Below are positions 48,819 through 61,774 of a stretch of 64,000 nucleotides of DNA, piece by piece. The translations under genes were made by a program, and so were the position numbers. Origin of the DNA: Lichenostomus cassidix (lineage: Eukaryota > Chordata > Aves > Passeriformes > Meliphagidae); contig CM039211.1 of assembly GCA_008360975.2 (NCBI GenBank), positions 24,608,558 to 24,672,557 on the forward strand. The letters are read 5' to 3'. The stretch's first letter is position 1, and every line of letters starts with the position of its first letter. The notes under the pieces are model-generated. The model was given only the letters and a program-made list of their open reading frames with translations. It was not told the DNA's origin and made no database searches.

Positions 48819-51800
48819 GACTGAAATAACTGGAAACTGGGCAAAGGGTGTCCTGTCTCCATTACTTCTGAGAAATAAGGGATGGTATTATTTCCTCCAA
48901 GGCCCAGATAGAAAGGACTGGAGAACTGAGAAGTACTTCCCAGCTCCTGGGGAAGAGATAAAAGGATTACAGTCTTAGCAAAAATTACCTTTCTTTAGCT
49001 ACAGGATTGGCCAAGATAAAAAAAAAATCTAACTGAAACACACAGAGGTGTATTATGATTCAGTAACAGTCCACAGAAAGACACAACGCTTCTAAAATTT
49101 CTAATCACACCCCAAAGATCCTGCAGACAGATGAGGAAATCAGCCATGGAAAGTCAGTTTTCTATAGCTCTCACTCCTAGACACCTCTTTTGCCCAGCTG
49201 AAATTAGACGACATGTACATGAAGTCCTTATAAATCTTACATGTTGCCTATTTCAACTTGTATATGTCCCTGAACACGAAAATACCCTCAGGGTCGATGA
49301 AGAAACAACTGTTGTGTTTAAGCTGGGAGAGGGTCTCCACAGTTCAGCATTGATGCAGAATGCTTCATGGGGGTGACCAAGAGACAAAAGGAGAGAGACA
49401 TCTGTCAAAGAGGCTAAAATCTAACCACAATTTACTTCTATCCTCAGCCATGGATTTTCAAGGTCTACATGTGTAATCCAGATATCAGCTGAAGAGTATC
49501 TCATAGGACTGCTACCAGATTTAGAATTAAAATGTTAGACTTTTTACAGTCATGGCTTGTGCTTCACATGTTAGGGTACAGAATAATTTTACCAAAGTCT
49601 CAAGAGGAAAACTAATAAAAGAACCTATTATTGTTTACTGGGGACAGAGTGGTATTATCTGCATTTGGCATGGATGTGGGAATCAAAATCCTGCTCTTAA
49701 ATACACAATTTTACAGTCATAAATGTAATGTGAAAACCTTAGAGGACCCCCGCAGAAATTCACTAGACACTCCTGAGAGTGTATTCCCATGCATTGCTCC
49801 TCTTCTTCTTTGCCCACAGGTTTTTCCCCCAAGAAAATCCTTAGCACCAGTTTGTTTCTGTATTTACTACCTCAGACTACAGCTGCTGAGCATCCCTGAT
49901 CTTCACATTCTTCCACTTTTTAATTCTTTTAGATCCTTCATGTTGCACATCACAAGAGGAAGCTAGAAAGGCAATTTGTGCAGTTAGAAGTTGCAGTGGC
50001 TAATGTACATGAAAGCAAGAATGTTTAATCCCTATGTTGCTGTTGAATCAATTTTTTTATTAAATATCATGAATGGAAGATGTACACATTCAAGTGTTAA
50101 TAAAATACTGCTTCTCTCACGGTCATTGCCATCTAAAAAGGGTCTTTTGATCTGTTTACAAAACAAATTATATTATTTTACACTCTTGGGTAGCATTTTA
50201 GTTGTAGGAGGCCATTTCATTCTAATTTAATAGAGAAGAGGCATGCCTCACCTAAATACCCATGAAACCCACTCTTGAACTTCAAGTAGATTGCATATTG
50301 TGAAGGGAAGTAAACACCTCTCCTTGTTAAACTGTTAAAATTAATGTGTTTAAACTTTATTTACTGTACACAAGCTTATCCTCCCTCCAAGGATCCCCTA
50401 ACAGATGCTTGATTTTAATGCCTATTTTAATATCTGTTTCAGAGGAAGCGGAACGTGTCGCATTCCTAATAAAACCCGCACATCCAGCCACTCCTATGAA
50501 AGTAACTGCAATACTCATTTATCACTAAAAAATCCTACACCGACTCATAGTGTTCCTACCTTTAAATCCAGCTACTGTGCTTCATTATTATATAATTATC
50601 TATTGAATTCTACATTTAAACATAAATTTCCCTAATTCTATAATTGGCATTTCATTCTTAATTGCTTGTTTTAAAGCAGTAGTTACAGAGACACATTGAG
50701 ATAATGGTCTGCTTATACTAAATGCTACATATACTACCAGAGATGTCTGAACCTAAAGAATTTATAGACCAGATCACATGTTTCTCTAAGGAGAGTCAAG
50801 GCACTCTATAGAAGCTGATATGATGGACAGTGTGATCAGAAAACAGCATAGCCTTGTATTTGTGGATACCCTTTGCTGTCTATATGTTCCTAGTAATGTC
50901 AGACAAGTAGCTTCTTTCATCACTGTGCTATTACACACCTAGCAGAACATCTAAAAGTAGCCTGCAAATTTCCTAATACCTCTGGAAAGTAGTCTGATGC
51001 ATAAAGGAGCCCAAAGTTACTCAAGAGAGTTGGTCAAAGCCAGCCAAACTGACAGCACTAAAGCACTTTATTTCCTTAGCCAAAAAACACTGTCTCAAGC
51101 TAAGAAATTCCCCATGAGGAATATATTGCCTTGGTCTACAAGGCAGGTGTTCTAAGAACAACAAAACAACAGTGGAGTAAGTTAGTTAAGCAAGTATTCA
51201 GGCTTCTTCATGCTTGGCTTGAATATTCTAGCTCTACACAGAGAAGCTGGTGTTTCCAATCATGTCTTAAAATTGACTTATCTGGTAGAGTTTTATCACA
51301 CCAGCAGATGGAGATCAACACATTTACCACCATCTACCTTTAATAGCTTCTTTTGGAAACTACAGATAGCAGGGGTTAACACTGAGTAGATATTTTATTT
51401 TTAGAGAAGAAGCTCTCTGCTTTGACTTCATTTGTGTCACTATGTAGTCAAGAAAGGCTCTTAACAGAGTGCTTGGCGTCAGCCTCTGTAGACCAGCTGC
51501 CATTTCTACATGTGAAAAATATGATTTTCTTTGTCTTTTTGTAGGTTTTCCTCCATGCCTATGACGCAAGAATGAGTAATGCATCCTGGCCAGCTGCAGG
51601 CAGCTCAACATCCAGTTACCACAGATACACCTTCAACTTCCCACCAGTGGAGTGCTGTCATTAGCAACACAGTGACTTCAATTTTCTTCCATGCAAACTG
51701 TGAAAATTCATACTTATAAAAATATCTTGAGCCAGGAACAAAACAGATGTAATTACAAGCAACTGCTTCTCTCTGCATGTGTGCACACTGACAAGAAAAT

Positions 51801-54800
51801 ATTTTTTACTTTTTCTAGCAGGCCAAAAATTACAACTTTGGTGATGTTGAAGTTGAAATTTTTACCTTCCATGAAAAAACACATAATAGGCCAAAGATAA
51901 CAAACTTGAACATAATGACATTATTACGAGCATGCCTATGCAGCACAAAAAATTGTGTAGATGTAAACAAGTGACATTGAGTGCAAGCACCATACCTTAA
52001 CACAGGCTTCTATTCCTGGTTAATGATTTATGTTAAAAAGCTGGCAATTAGCATGGATGTAATGTCGAGCTAATGCAGACAGTTGTTTCAAATAATAGCA
52101 CTCATTTTACCTGAGGGTATGAGATGGGATGCATGCTACGTGAAATCAGTTTTAAAGATCTGATTTATCCAATAGCTTTTCTTCCTTCTTGTGTAATCAA
52201 ACATAATACATGAATTTATATATAAAGTCCATGCATTGTGGAACACTTCTACATTGTACTGTGCAGTTTTTGCAATCCTCTTCTCTCTACCCTTGAACAT
52301 ACCTTTTCTGCCCTTGTACTATAACTTGATGATTTTTTATTCACTTTAGAATACCATACACAGACTGATGGCTGAAAGAAGAGTCACAGTATGCTTTTTA
52401 ACAGCCAAATTTTCTCTTGCCCTTTTTCAAGGCCTCTAACTAGTGACTAAATAACATCTCAAAGTTATTAAATAAACATCACAATGCTATTAAATAAATG
52501 TACATTTTTAAAAATACAAAATTAACTCCTTGGAAGTGATAGAACTCTAACTAATTATCCAAAAGGAAAAAAAGTCAACAAAGATGCATCTTGCTTTTCG
52601 CTGAGGTTAATGACATGAATTCTCATTTAAAAGGAAAAATTTTGTCTTTCTAGTTAAGGCATTTCATATCTGTCTTTTGTCAGTCTTTTTCCCTTCCAAC
52701 TTCATTTAGATCATTAAGTGATAGATAACTCATTGCTAAATTTTAGGTTGGTTTGTTTTGGTATTTTTTTAATGAGGACCAAATAGATAATACCATCTTT
52801 AGGGACTTGTTTAATTGGCTCTCATACTTCTAATCAGTGTCTTGCCTTTGATAGACTAAGCTCTTAAAATCCTGTAGAGTTTAAAATAGTTTAGCAGGAA
52901 GAAAATTACTTCTTGCTGGTTTGACCAAGTGGGACCAGAGTACTTCGTCATTACTTCCAGGGAGGGCAAAAGCAAGAGCTCAATGCCACAAATCAAATAC
53001 AAACTATCACTTCATTTTCTTCCTGATTTGCGAATCCTCACTGCACTCTTCACTCATCTTCATAAATCCATAAATAAAAGTGTCTTCAGACTTCCTGCGT
53101 GGGGGAAGGCAGTGCAGATTAACCCATCCTGCCGCCCCCTGGCTGTGCAGCCCTTTCCAGACAGCTCTGGCCTCAAACTCCCTCCTCACACGCAGCTGGG
53201 ACATCACCCCTGTCAGGGCTTAGCAACAGCTGCTACACGCCAGTGCCACTGCACACGCTGCTCATGGACCATCCCTTGAAATTGTCACTGACTTTGTCCT
53301 AGCAAGTCCTCCAAAGCAAAGGGTAACAGACAGGCAGCCATCCAGCCAGCCAGGGACACGGGCTCCCTCACTACTCCGGGAGAATAAAAGCTGTTTCCAG
53401 TTTTCCTGGTGCTGTCAATGGCACATGGAGCCCATGAGAAGCAGTATTTGAACTGCTACGCCTTCCAAAGCACTTCAGCTGGGAGGAAAGGTGTTCTCAG
53501 GAGAGCAAGGGCCACAGTCCTGCTCAGGACTTCTGCCAGCTGAGTTTGCTCACATCGATAAGCACATGGGAGTGTGCAATCCCACTGCCTTCTGTGTGGC
53601 TTCATAATAGAATTTAAAATGGCATTATTCGCTCTCTTTAAACCTTCATTTATGCTAATTCATTTTTCTGCGCTGCACAGTTTCAGGAAAACACAAGAAA
53701 TTGGAACAAGATTAAGCTTTATTCTCTAATGGAGGTCCTGTGCTGATGACAAACCCTTTTCTGAAGATAATGCAGAATCCATCAGACTAAAGGCTCATTT
53801 TTGCTGTTCATGGCACACTTGAAATTTCCTGAGATTTTATGAATTCCATGAAATCTAAGAATGTTTTCTCAAGTTGCTTTTCTAGAAGCCCATAAAGGGA
53901 TATAATGACTAGTATATTAGCAAGTTTCTATTCTTTTACATTTAGGAAAATATAATGTGAATAGAAGAGCTACCTGTTCTTCTACTTTTCAAGGAAATTC
54001 TACCAGGAAAGAGAAAGATCAAGAGGGAACTTTTAGTTTTTAATTTTAAATTTAAATTGTATTATACAGATGAAATAGAAGAACAATATTTAGCTTTAGA
54101 AATAAGTTCATGTGGTCATAATAATATATGCTGCACAATAAGAACTACCAGAAAATGCCCTACCGATGATGTATAGTTGAAACTGCTTGCATCTGTATTC
54201 CTCTGAATAAAAATGGAGATTATAGGGAATGTTTAATAGGCATTTGTTCATCATGGCTTGGAGAAAATAATTTAAAGGAAAATAGCAGCTCTTTGCTAAA
54301 GGAAACTAGAAGTTCTTTGCCTGATGCTGAAGGTCTAAAAGTATGAAGAGGGTTAAGTCTATCAAATTTTATTATTAAACATAAAACAATTATAAAAAGT
54401 GTAATTTCCTGAAAAGTTTCTTCACTTAAATCACACAACAGAGTATTTCTGGTTTCACCATTTCATGGTCATTCTCTGAGAAAGACAGATATTATTTTTT
54501 ATTTAAAATTGTCCCTTCTCTTTCAAATGTAGAAAAATGCATCTCCATTTCTATTTGGCTTCCTAAACTCATTTTCTCCTGTTAAAGAAAATATAGATTC
54601 AGTTAAATAAATATTTTTGCTCTTGCATGTTTCCTCTACTCTCGTTAACTTGAGAAGTGCTCATATTCTGACTTTGTGCAAGGCTATTAGTGCCACTGTG
54701 CAGGTGTAGCAGAGAAAGAAGAAAATCATCTCCCAAGGACAATACCCTGAGAACTGTAACATCATTTGACAAAACTCAGTGCTTTTCTTAATTTAGTCAG

Positions 54801-55699
54801 GTGGCTGCAACAGGTGGCAGGCAAAACCTGTTGATGAAAACAAAACCAACTAAGATATCTATGTCCTCTAGAATCAGTTAGTAGTAACAGAAAATTTGGA
54901 AAAGGAAAAAAGTTATTGATGCAAACAGTTGACTGACAATTGTGTGGTTTTAGTTAGTAGTTTTCAGAATCCTGGAGCTTTCATAATAGAATTTAAAGGG
55001 TGTCAAATGAGTAGTAATTTACAAAAATGAGTGTGTATATGCCATGTAGAAATCCACAAAGATCTACTTTCTAAAGGTCTGTGAGTTCCTTTGAACTTAC
55101 AAAAAATGTGAAAAGTACTGGGTAGATGAATCCACTGCTTTCAGTAATTCATATTACTGAATATGCTTAGCTAGTTATATTCCTGTCACAGAACAAATGT
55201 CAAAAACCTCCAATAAATTCTGACTGTTTCATGTCAACTAAAATGCATCATTGACAGGAAAGACGAAAAATTACCAGGTCACAGAGCTAACAGATTGCTA
55301 CATTTTAATTTGGTTAATCAGATGATTGCAGACCATAAATATTCATGGTAAGAGTGAGCCTGTTTTGATGTGAAGTCACAGGTACAATATGACTAACTGT
55401 GTGAATTTGTATGATCATTGTTAGCATTGACATTTTTAGCAGGTCTGTCTAAAGTAGGATTTGACATACTTGTCTTTATAAACTCAGTTACAATAATTAT
55501 TACAAAGAGTTCCTGTTTTACCTGTAACTTCAGTCCATATATGGCTATATCAAAAACAACCTAGGAACATATTATTTGGGGAAAAAAAAGAATTAAACTG
55601 TCATTTCCCTCCCTTGAGGTCTCCATGACTTACCTAAACATTTGCTCTGATTCTGAAAGACTAAGTATTGGGCTGTTTGGGAATTAACTTCACAGAATA
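48819..55699. other. Unannotated stretch, mostly AT-rich
   Basis: No gene or mobile element is recognised. The interval 53080-53550 is noticeably richer in G and C than its neighbours and contains a CTCF-like core, but its 116-codon frame (52929-53279, plus) has no domain. An 18-base sequence occurs at both 53601 and 54980. TAAT-rich stretches near 52030-52180 and 53600-53760 are possible regulatory DNA. Confidence 0.55.
53129..53146 (-). promoter_or_regulatory. Possible CTCF site
   Basis: The plus strand carries 'gccgccccctggctg', which contains the GCCCCCTGG core found in the reverse complement of the CTCF motif. The flanking positions match only partly. This is a motif-level guess. Confidence 0.25.
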
Positions 55700-55930
55700 T
55701 TCTGGTATCTCCCTTTGGACAGAGAAGGGTATGGATGTCATCCATCTGGACTTCTGCAGGGCTTTTGACACAGTCTCCCACAGCATCCTTCTCTCCAAAT
55801 TGGAGGGAGAAGGATTTGATGACAGTTTGGTAGGTAAGGAATTACGTGGATGGTTGCATCTAGAGGGTGGTGTTGGACAGCTCAGTATCCACATGGAGAG
55901 CAGTGATGAGTGGTGTCCCTCAGGGATCCA
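55700..55930 (+). mobile_element. CR1 LINE, left part of a split copy
   Basis: The plus-strand frame reads 'MDVIHLDFCRAFDTVSHSIL', the motif A region of the CR1 reverse transcriptase with its catalytic aspartate. It continues to a decayed 'SGVPQGS'-type block ending at 'cagggatcca' (55930). There the CR1 sequence is interrupted by an LTR and resumes at 56610. Its left edge near 55700 is approximate. This part encodes the fingers/palm of an enzyme that copies CR1 RNA at the target site. It is not functional. Confidence 0.85.
55925..55930. repeat. Target-site duplication, left copy (GATCCA)
   Basis: Six bases immediately before the LTR's opening TG. The right copy, GATACC at 56604-56609, differs at two positions. 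Both align to the same place in CR1 ahead of the 'ggggccagtcctgtt' block. Confidence 0.6.
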
Positions 55931-56603
55931 TGAGGTTTTCTCGCTGCGGGAAGGCGGCAGGACCCCGAAAAACCTCACCAAAACAGGGTCCCCGCCGGGA
56001 TCTCCCACGCTGAACCGGCAGAGCGGAGCTGGGAGGCTGCGGCACTTTAGCCCGGGCTAACTCCCCAGCGGAGGATATCAGGAGACGTGGTGATTAGAAG
56101 ATGCACACGCTGAGCTTTAGGAATCCAGGGTTTATTAGGGTGCAGGGGGTCGGAGTGGGGTGCCTGGAGTCAGGGAAGGGTCGGCGGGGAACAGGCCGGC
56201 GCTGGGTCCCAAAGCTCAGGGCCCAGAGCAGAAGCGAACACGGGGTTAAAAGGGAAGGAAGGATGGGAGGGATTTGGAGAGGATAGCCAACCGGGCTGCA
56301 GGGGATACAGAATTGGCAGGGGAGCTGGGGAATTGGGGCGCAGGGGGGGAGGTTACAGAACATCAAAAACCAATAATAAACCGCGGGTAGAGGAACATTC
56401 TAGCTATTAACTCTAAAAGGATGAAGGGGAGGGGAGCTCCAGAAACCAATACTTCTGATTCCTGACCCATATTCATGAGGCTAGCCTCAAGGTGTGGTGG
56501 GGGAACTCTTTTCTGTCACCCTGACCTAAAGGTTTCTTCAGACCCAGGGGCTTCATCAGCTAGTTCAGCCTCCAAGCTCGTCTGGGTTAACCTCACTGAT
56601 ACA
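55931..56603 (-). mobile_element. GC-rich solo LTR inserted in CR1 (ERVK-like)
   Basis: A 673-bp block opens TGAGG and ends GATACA, giving TG...CA borders, and splits a CR1 reverse-transcriptase fragment. On the minus strand there is an AATAAA signal at 56131-56136, a weak TATA-like TTTTAA at 56246-56251, U3 to the right and a CpG-rich U5 to the left (55931-56060). It has no internal retroviral genes. The flanking GATCCA/GATACC fits a 6-bp target duplication with two later changes. Six bases are usual for ERVK and alpharetrovirus-type elements, but the family is inferred. An inner copy of the inverted end (AACCTCA at 56589-56595) is an alternative right border that gives no target duplication. 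Confidence 0.75.
56131..56136 (-). promoter_or_regulatory. LTR polyadenylation signal AATAAA
   Basis: TTTATT on the plus strand reads AATAAA on the minus strand. It lies about 110 bases downstream, in the element's direction, of the weak TATA-like site, as expected for a short R region. Confidence 0.5.
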
Positions 56604-56609
56604 GATACC
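56604..56609. repeat. Target-site duplication, right copy (GATACC)
   Basis: Follows the closing CA of the LTR and precedes the resumed CR1 sequence. Two differences from GATCCA on the left suggest an old insertion. Confidence 0.5.
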
Positions 56610-56925
56610 TACAGGGGCCAGTCCTGTTTAGCATCTTTAGCATCAATCACACCCTGGCATCAATGCACCCCCAGCAAATTCGCAGCTGACATGAAGCTGA
56701 GTGGTGCTGTTGACACTCCTGAAGGATGGGATGCCATGGGATGGGATGCCTCCTGAAGGAGGGGAGCCTGGCCGAGATGGAGACGCGGGCCCATGGGAAT
56801 TTCATGAGGTTTAACAAATCCAAGTGCAAGGCAACCCAACTGGATAGGTGCAACCCCCAGTGTCAGCACAGGCTGGGGGATGAACAGATCAAGAGCAGAC
56901 CTGTGGGGACTTGTGACTGTAATGT
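56610..56925 (+). mobile_element. CR1 LINE, right part of a split copy
   Basis: CR1 resumes with 'aggggccagtcctgtttagc', the block that follows the 'SGVPQGS' region. The frame then reads 'SKFAADMKLSGAVDTPEGWD' at about 56673-56732. The FADD box is therefore FAAD (56679-56690) and one catalytic aspartate is lost. After a frame change it reads 'GNFMRFNKSKCKATQLDRCN' and fades near 56925. The copy lacks the CR1 3' end as well as the 5' end. This is unusual for a simple 5'-truncated insertion and implies a later deletion or rearrangement. Confidence 0.85.
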
Positions 56926-59170
56926 AAAGGTTCTGTATTAATTCTCATTGTTAAATGTGCTGTATGTACCATACTCAAGCAATCCTTCCTTTTACAACTG
57001 CTCAGTAATCTGCAGAGGCAGAAAATCTTTCACTATTAACATGCAGCTAGAGTATATCAGTTTAAAAAATCCCAGTATAAATACTGTAAAACATAAACAC
57101 AAGTAATTCTGAAGGTTGAAGAGTTTATATGCAAATAAGAAGTGCTAATTGCTCCGTTTTTAAATGAAGATATTTCCTAAGATACTGATCTCCAGGTTTT
57201 TGTGCTTCTTTCATTCTACTTGTGGTATGTTACAGGCTGCAAAAACATCCTGTAATTTAATCTGATGTGCACATAACACAGGTTCAGGCCAGAATATGCT
57301 TCATCTGGGAACTTTAAAAGATGGAAATGGTGATCCATGAAGCAACAGTGTGGGTAAGATTGCAGTGCACAATACTTTACTTTGCATTTCAGACAGGTTA
57401 TTATTCCTCAAATTTTAACAATATTGTGGTCCAAAAACTGCATTCTTAATAGATGCCCCCAACACGAAATATGAAATTTGCACATAATGCACTTAAGTAG
57501 ATCCCTAACGCCACAAAGCATAGCTTTTGAAGCTTCATAACGCTCTGCTAGTCTGGAAGGTTGTTTCACAAGGCTGCTGCCTTCTCTCTATACTTGACAT
57601 GTATTATAAACAGTACTGGTCCATTATTCTGTTTTGAGGTAGCTGTGAGAAGCTTGATGATTTTCTTTCTTAAGATACAAATCCACAGTGGGTCACAGAG
57701 CCTTTATTAGTCTTAGAGCCTTAAGTTTCTAAGTTCTGCAAACTCTTTGAATCAGGGCCAGCCAAGAATGGGGGCACTTGCAGATGGTTTCTGTTAGATC
57801 AGGAGATAGTTAGGGAAATGCCTTTTGACAGAGTTGTTTTGCCACAAAGAGGGCAGAATATCCTAATTTCTGAAACACAGAAGGAATCAGCATTTAGTCT
57901 AGAGAGCTCTGCTTAAGCAAAACCTTGTATCAAAAAAACTCTGGTCTTTTAGGCCACACTGTCTTCTGTGTCAGCTGGCGTATTCCTGCAGTTGTGCTGA
58001 GCCTTTCTACTCTGTGTCCATAAATGAAGCCTTTGCTAAACAGTTAAGACTGGCCAAACTCCTTTTCCAGCTGTACCTGGCGTGTTCCTGCAGGACAGCA
58101 GAAAAATTCGGAGTGGACAGTTTCTGTAATCAGAATTGACTTATTTTCTACAACTATTTTAAGACGAGAAGTAGCTATCACCATCTCCTACCAACACCAT
58201 ACCCTACCAGTGTGACAACAGTGCAAGTGTTCTTTATTTTATGCCAGCAGTCCCATGGAGATTACACTGTTTACAGTAATGTTGGACTCACTCAGCATAA
58301 GAATAGGCCTTGACCAGGTACAAACACAACTGAAGTATGAAGTATTCTTGCATTTCAGTGGCACCTAATTGTATTTTTTTCATCATTATTATTAATTACA
58401 GTTCCATGTGCAATGAAGAAATTAAATACCATGTTTTCCATTGATTTATAACAGGAATTTCTATCCCTTCCAATTCTTTTTGGTTGCTTGAAATATTCTA
58501 CCATCTGAAACTAGAATGCTTTGGCACAAAGGAGGCCTCACAACTAAAGCTGGAGGAAATAAGCAAGGTGTTCTTTGTGAAACAAAGCCAGGTTTACATT
58601 TAGCAAACACACAAATAAGATACTTGGAGTTTTCAAAAAGGAAGTACAGACACTTGGTTTCTCAGCAAAACACAGAGGAAACACACAAAGCAAATGGAAA
58701 CATTTGTTATGAATTTTAAGATGTGTGCAATAACCTGTATGTTCAAGAAGAGGCTGAATTTTGTACCTCCCTTTAATACAGGCATAAACAGATATATCAA
58801 TCAAGTATCTGAAGCGTTTAAAAAACTATAACCATTTAAAAATAAAATTCAAGCTGAATGTCACATGTGTAAGGCAACAAAGAAGAAGAGGGAGCATTCA
58901 GTGTGTTACCTGGCAATTCATCAACTACTTTGTCATCCTCTCTTCTGTTGCACATGGACAAAATGTCTTCTTGTCACCCTGAGTATATGTACAGCACAAA
59001 TAGTTTTCTCAGATCCCAGCCATTAAACCAATTATCTGAAAAGAGATGAGCTTGCCATTTCTTTCAGGTGTCACATATGGAACTTTATAAAACCATCCTA
59101 CTAAGAGCAGTGAGTTGTCCAGCATATCTGACTGCCATTCTCTCTTCAGAGGGATTGTAACACTAAACAA

Positions 59171-59186
59171 AAACACACACACACAA
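59171..59186. repeat. Short (AC)n microsatellite
   Basis: About eight AC units within an A/C-rich run. No other feature attached. Confidence 0.8.
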
Positions 59187-61774
59187 ATTTTACTGGCAAC
59201 CAAATGAGACTGGTCTGCCAATGTCTGTTTCTTGCACACTGCTCTATAGGTCTTCAAAAAGTTGTGTCCAGTTCACCTGAATGAAACTTCCAGAATACTT
59301 CATAGTAACAGTGAGTTTAGGACACTGGCGATACTCTTGATGTCTCCTCTTCTGTTCTTGTGATAGGTTTTGTAGTATTTCACAAACAGGATGTGATAGG
59401 AAGCACTTGTTTTCTCTGCTCCACAAACAGCATTTTTGTAAATCCTTCTGTTCTAGAGTTGTTTTGTGATTACAGAGGGCAAGATGTAAACATTACCTTT
59501 TTTTTTTCCCAATAGCTGCCAGAGAGCTTTGATTACAGCTTTATACCACAAGTGCTGCCTCTTCCACATCCTACAGTACCAACCTAGATAGTAAAAAGAT
59601 TATTCAAATAACTCACACAAAACAAAAATCCATCCCGTATTTTCCTCAAGGACATGGTAAAATAATCTCAAGAGCACCAAGAGGACAAGAGTGATTAATT
59701 GAATGTCAGTAACAGGAAATTTTAAAATTACTAAATGTTAAACCACTACTAGATCTGCCTCCTCTCACTCAAGAGAAAATCCACATCACCTACCCTTGAA
59801 TCCTCATGGTCCTTTAACCAATACTGAACCAAAATCTCCTCTCACTATTCCATTCAAATAAAGAATAAATATATATTTCATGACAACACTATATCTGTCT
59901 TCAACATCAGTTATCCTTCCCAAGCAGAGTAAAAATAACTTCAAAGAATTTTCAGGAATTGAACAAACTTGAATGTTATTTACTTATGCTGGGGTAAACT
60001 GCATCCACATGCACCGTCTTTTAAAGGGAATATTTTTATTTATCCACTAGGTACGGGTAAAAGCATGAAATATCTTGATGTAGAAATAACTATAGTTATG
60101 GCTAACAATAGAACTGCCTCTGCTATTACAAATCACAGTAATGGAACATGTTGACTTCATGATTTATGACTAAAAAGCACTAAGCATTTCAAATCCATTT
60201 GTAAACAGAACAGGAATGGAGCTTTCAGACTCCTCGCATCTAATCCTACACCATTGTTAATGAAAAGCATTACTCACTTCCTGATCTGTATTTCCAGTAT
60301 AGCTTCTAATCAGTCTATGAATGCACAAATAAAGTTGTCCATCATCTGTATGGAAATGTTTTATGCAACAGCATCTTACAAAGAAACCAAAACCAAAAAC
60401 CAACCAAGCAACCATACATATTTAAAGCAGCAGCTGAGACTTTGTAAACATTTAAGAAAAGAAATTGCAGAAAAAGCACAAATATTACCACTTTCCTGGG
60501 GATTAAAAGCAAAAATACCATGCACTGTGAATTTATCAGTTTATCTCATATACTTGCAGGGAACTTAAAGATTACATTGTAAGGATCAACAATCTTAAAC
60601 CAACACAGTCAGAGCCAACAGAAGATGGAAATGGTTTTAAATTGCCACATTTGGCATGATCTCTCTTCTTGCAGGGTGCCCAAGCCATTCCAATTATTAA
60701 AATGCTAGAAGATTAATATTTTCACATGGATCAATTCCCCACATGACCTTAAACAACAATTTTTACCTCATCATAAATTCAGCAAAAATTGATCACATAC
60801 GTTGTCTTGATGTTGTACTTAGGGTGATCAGATATTTTTTATTTCTAAATACCATAAGGGTCCAAACATTGTTTAAATTTATTTTCATGTATACACTACA
60901 TATATATAATTTCAGTTAATTTTTATATAAATTTTAGTTTGAAGTGTTTTAAATTCTAGAAGCAATTTTACCTCATCTTTAATTACTTTCTACTAATATA
61001 TAAAGGCACAAAAAGTTTCTAACAGTATAGTTTGCATAGATATTCCTTAAGGAACCTGTAAATTTTCCTTTATACACTTAGTCCTTGTTGACTACAGGAA
61101 AAAAACCCCACAATAAGTATGATAATCTCACTGTTTCATTTAATGAAAAAACTTCATTGCTTCCAACACAGGAACAAAAAAATCCGTGAGTCCCACTTCC
61201 GATAAAAATAATGCCTTTCTCTAGTTCTGTGTCCTAAATTCTACTTTAACAAAAAGTGACCAAGAGAACCAAAAGTAATTTCACAAAATCTTGAATAAAG
61301 AGCTGATACTATCTTTCATTTTCTTCCCTTTCCCTATCTAAATGTAAATATAATTTATCTTTTGTGTCAGACATCTTCATTATTTTCATTACAGAAAATT
61401 AGTGTCACTTGGAAATCATACTTGAGAGTCATCAGAAACCAAAAGTTCAGACACATCAGTGGATTATATCTCAAACTGCACTGAGAATGACATGGGATGT
61501 AGAAAGACAAAATGGCTCAAGTTTCTTGATTAGGTTGCAAACTATTTATAATATTTCAAAAGGCATATTTCACTAGTGAGTGGAATATGTTACAGGTAAT
61601 GGTTTAATTTAGAAAAGTCAGCAATTGTTCCTGGCCTCTTTCCTTTTTTTCTCATTTTGGGAATATTTTGGTGACTAAACTAAATGCTAAGAAGAGGCAT
61701 CTGAAGCCTCTGAGCTGCCAGCAGTTCTCTATGGATGGAAGTGCTCCCCACAGAGCCCTCATGGTCCTAACCTA

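Noticed and set aside
52929..53279. 116-codon open frame, plus strand, in the GC-richer block
   Set aside because: No domain or homology recognised. The block is reported as a composition anomaly instead.
55668..56060. 130-codon plus-strand frame joining reverse-transcriptase-like and GC-rich sequence
   Set aside because: The N-terminal part is CR1 motif A and the rest is antisense LTR sequence read through by chance after 55930. It is not a fusion gene.
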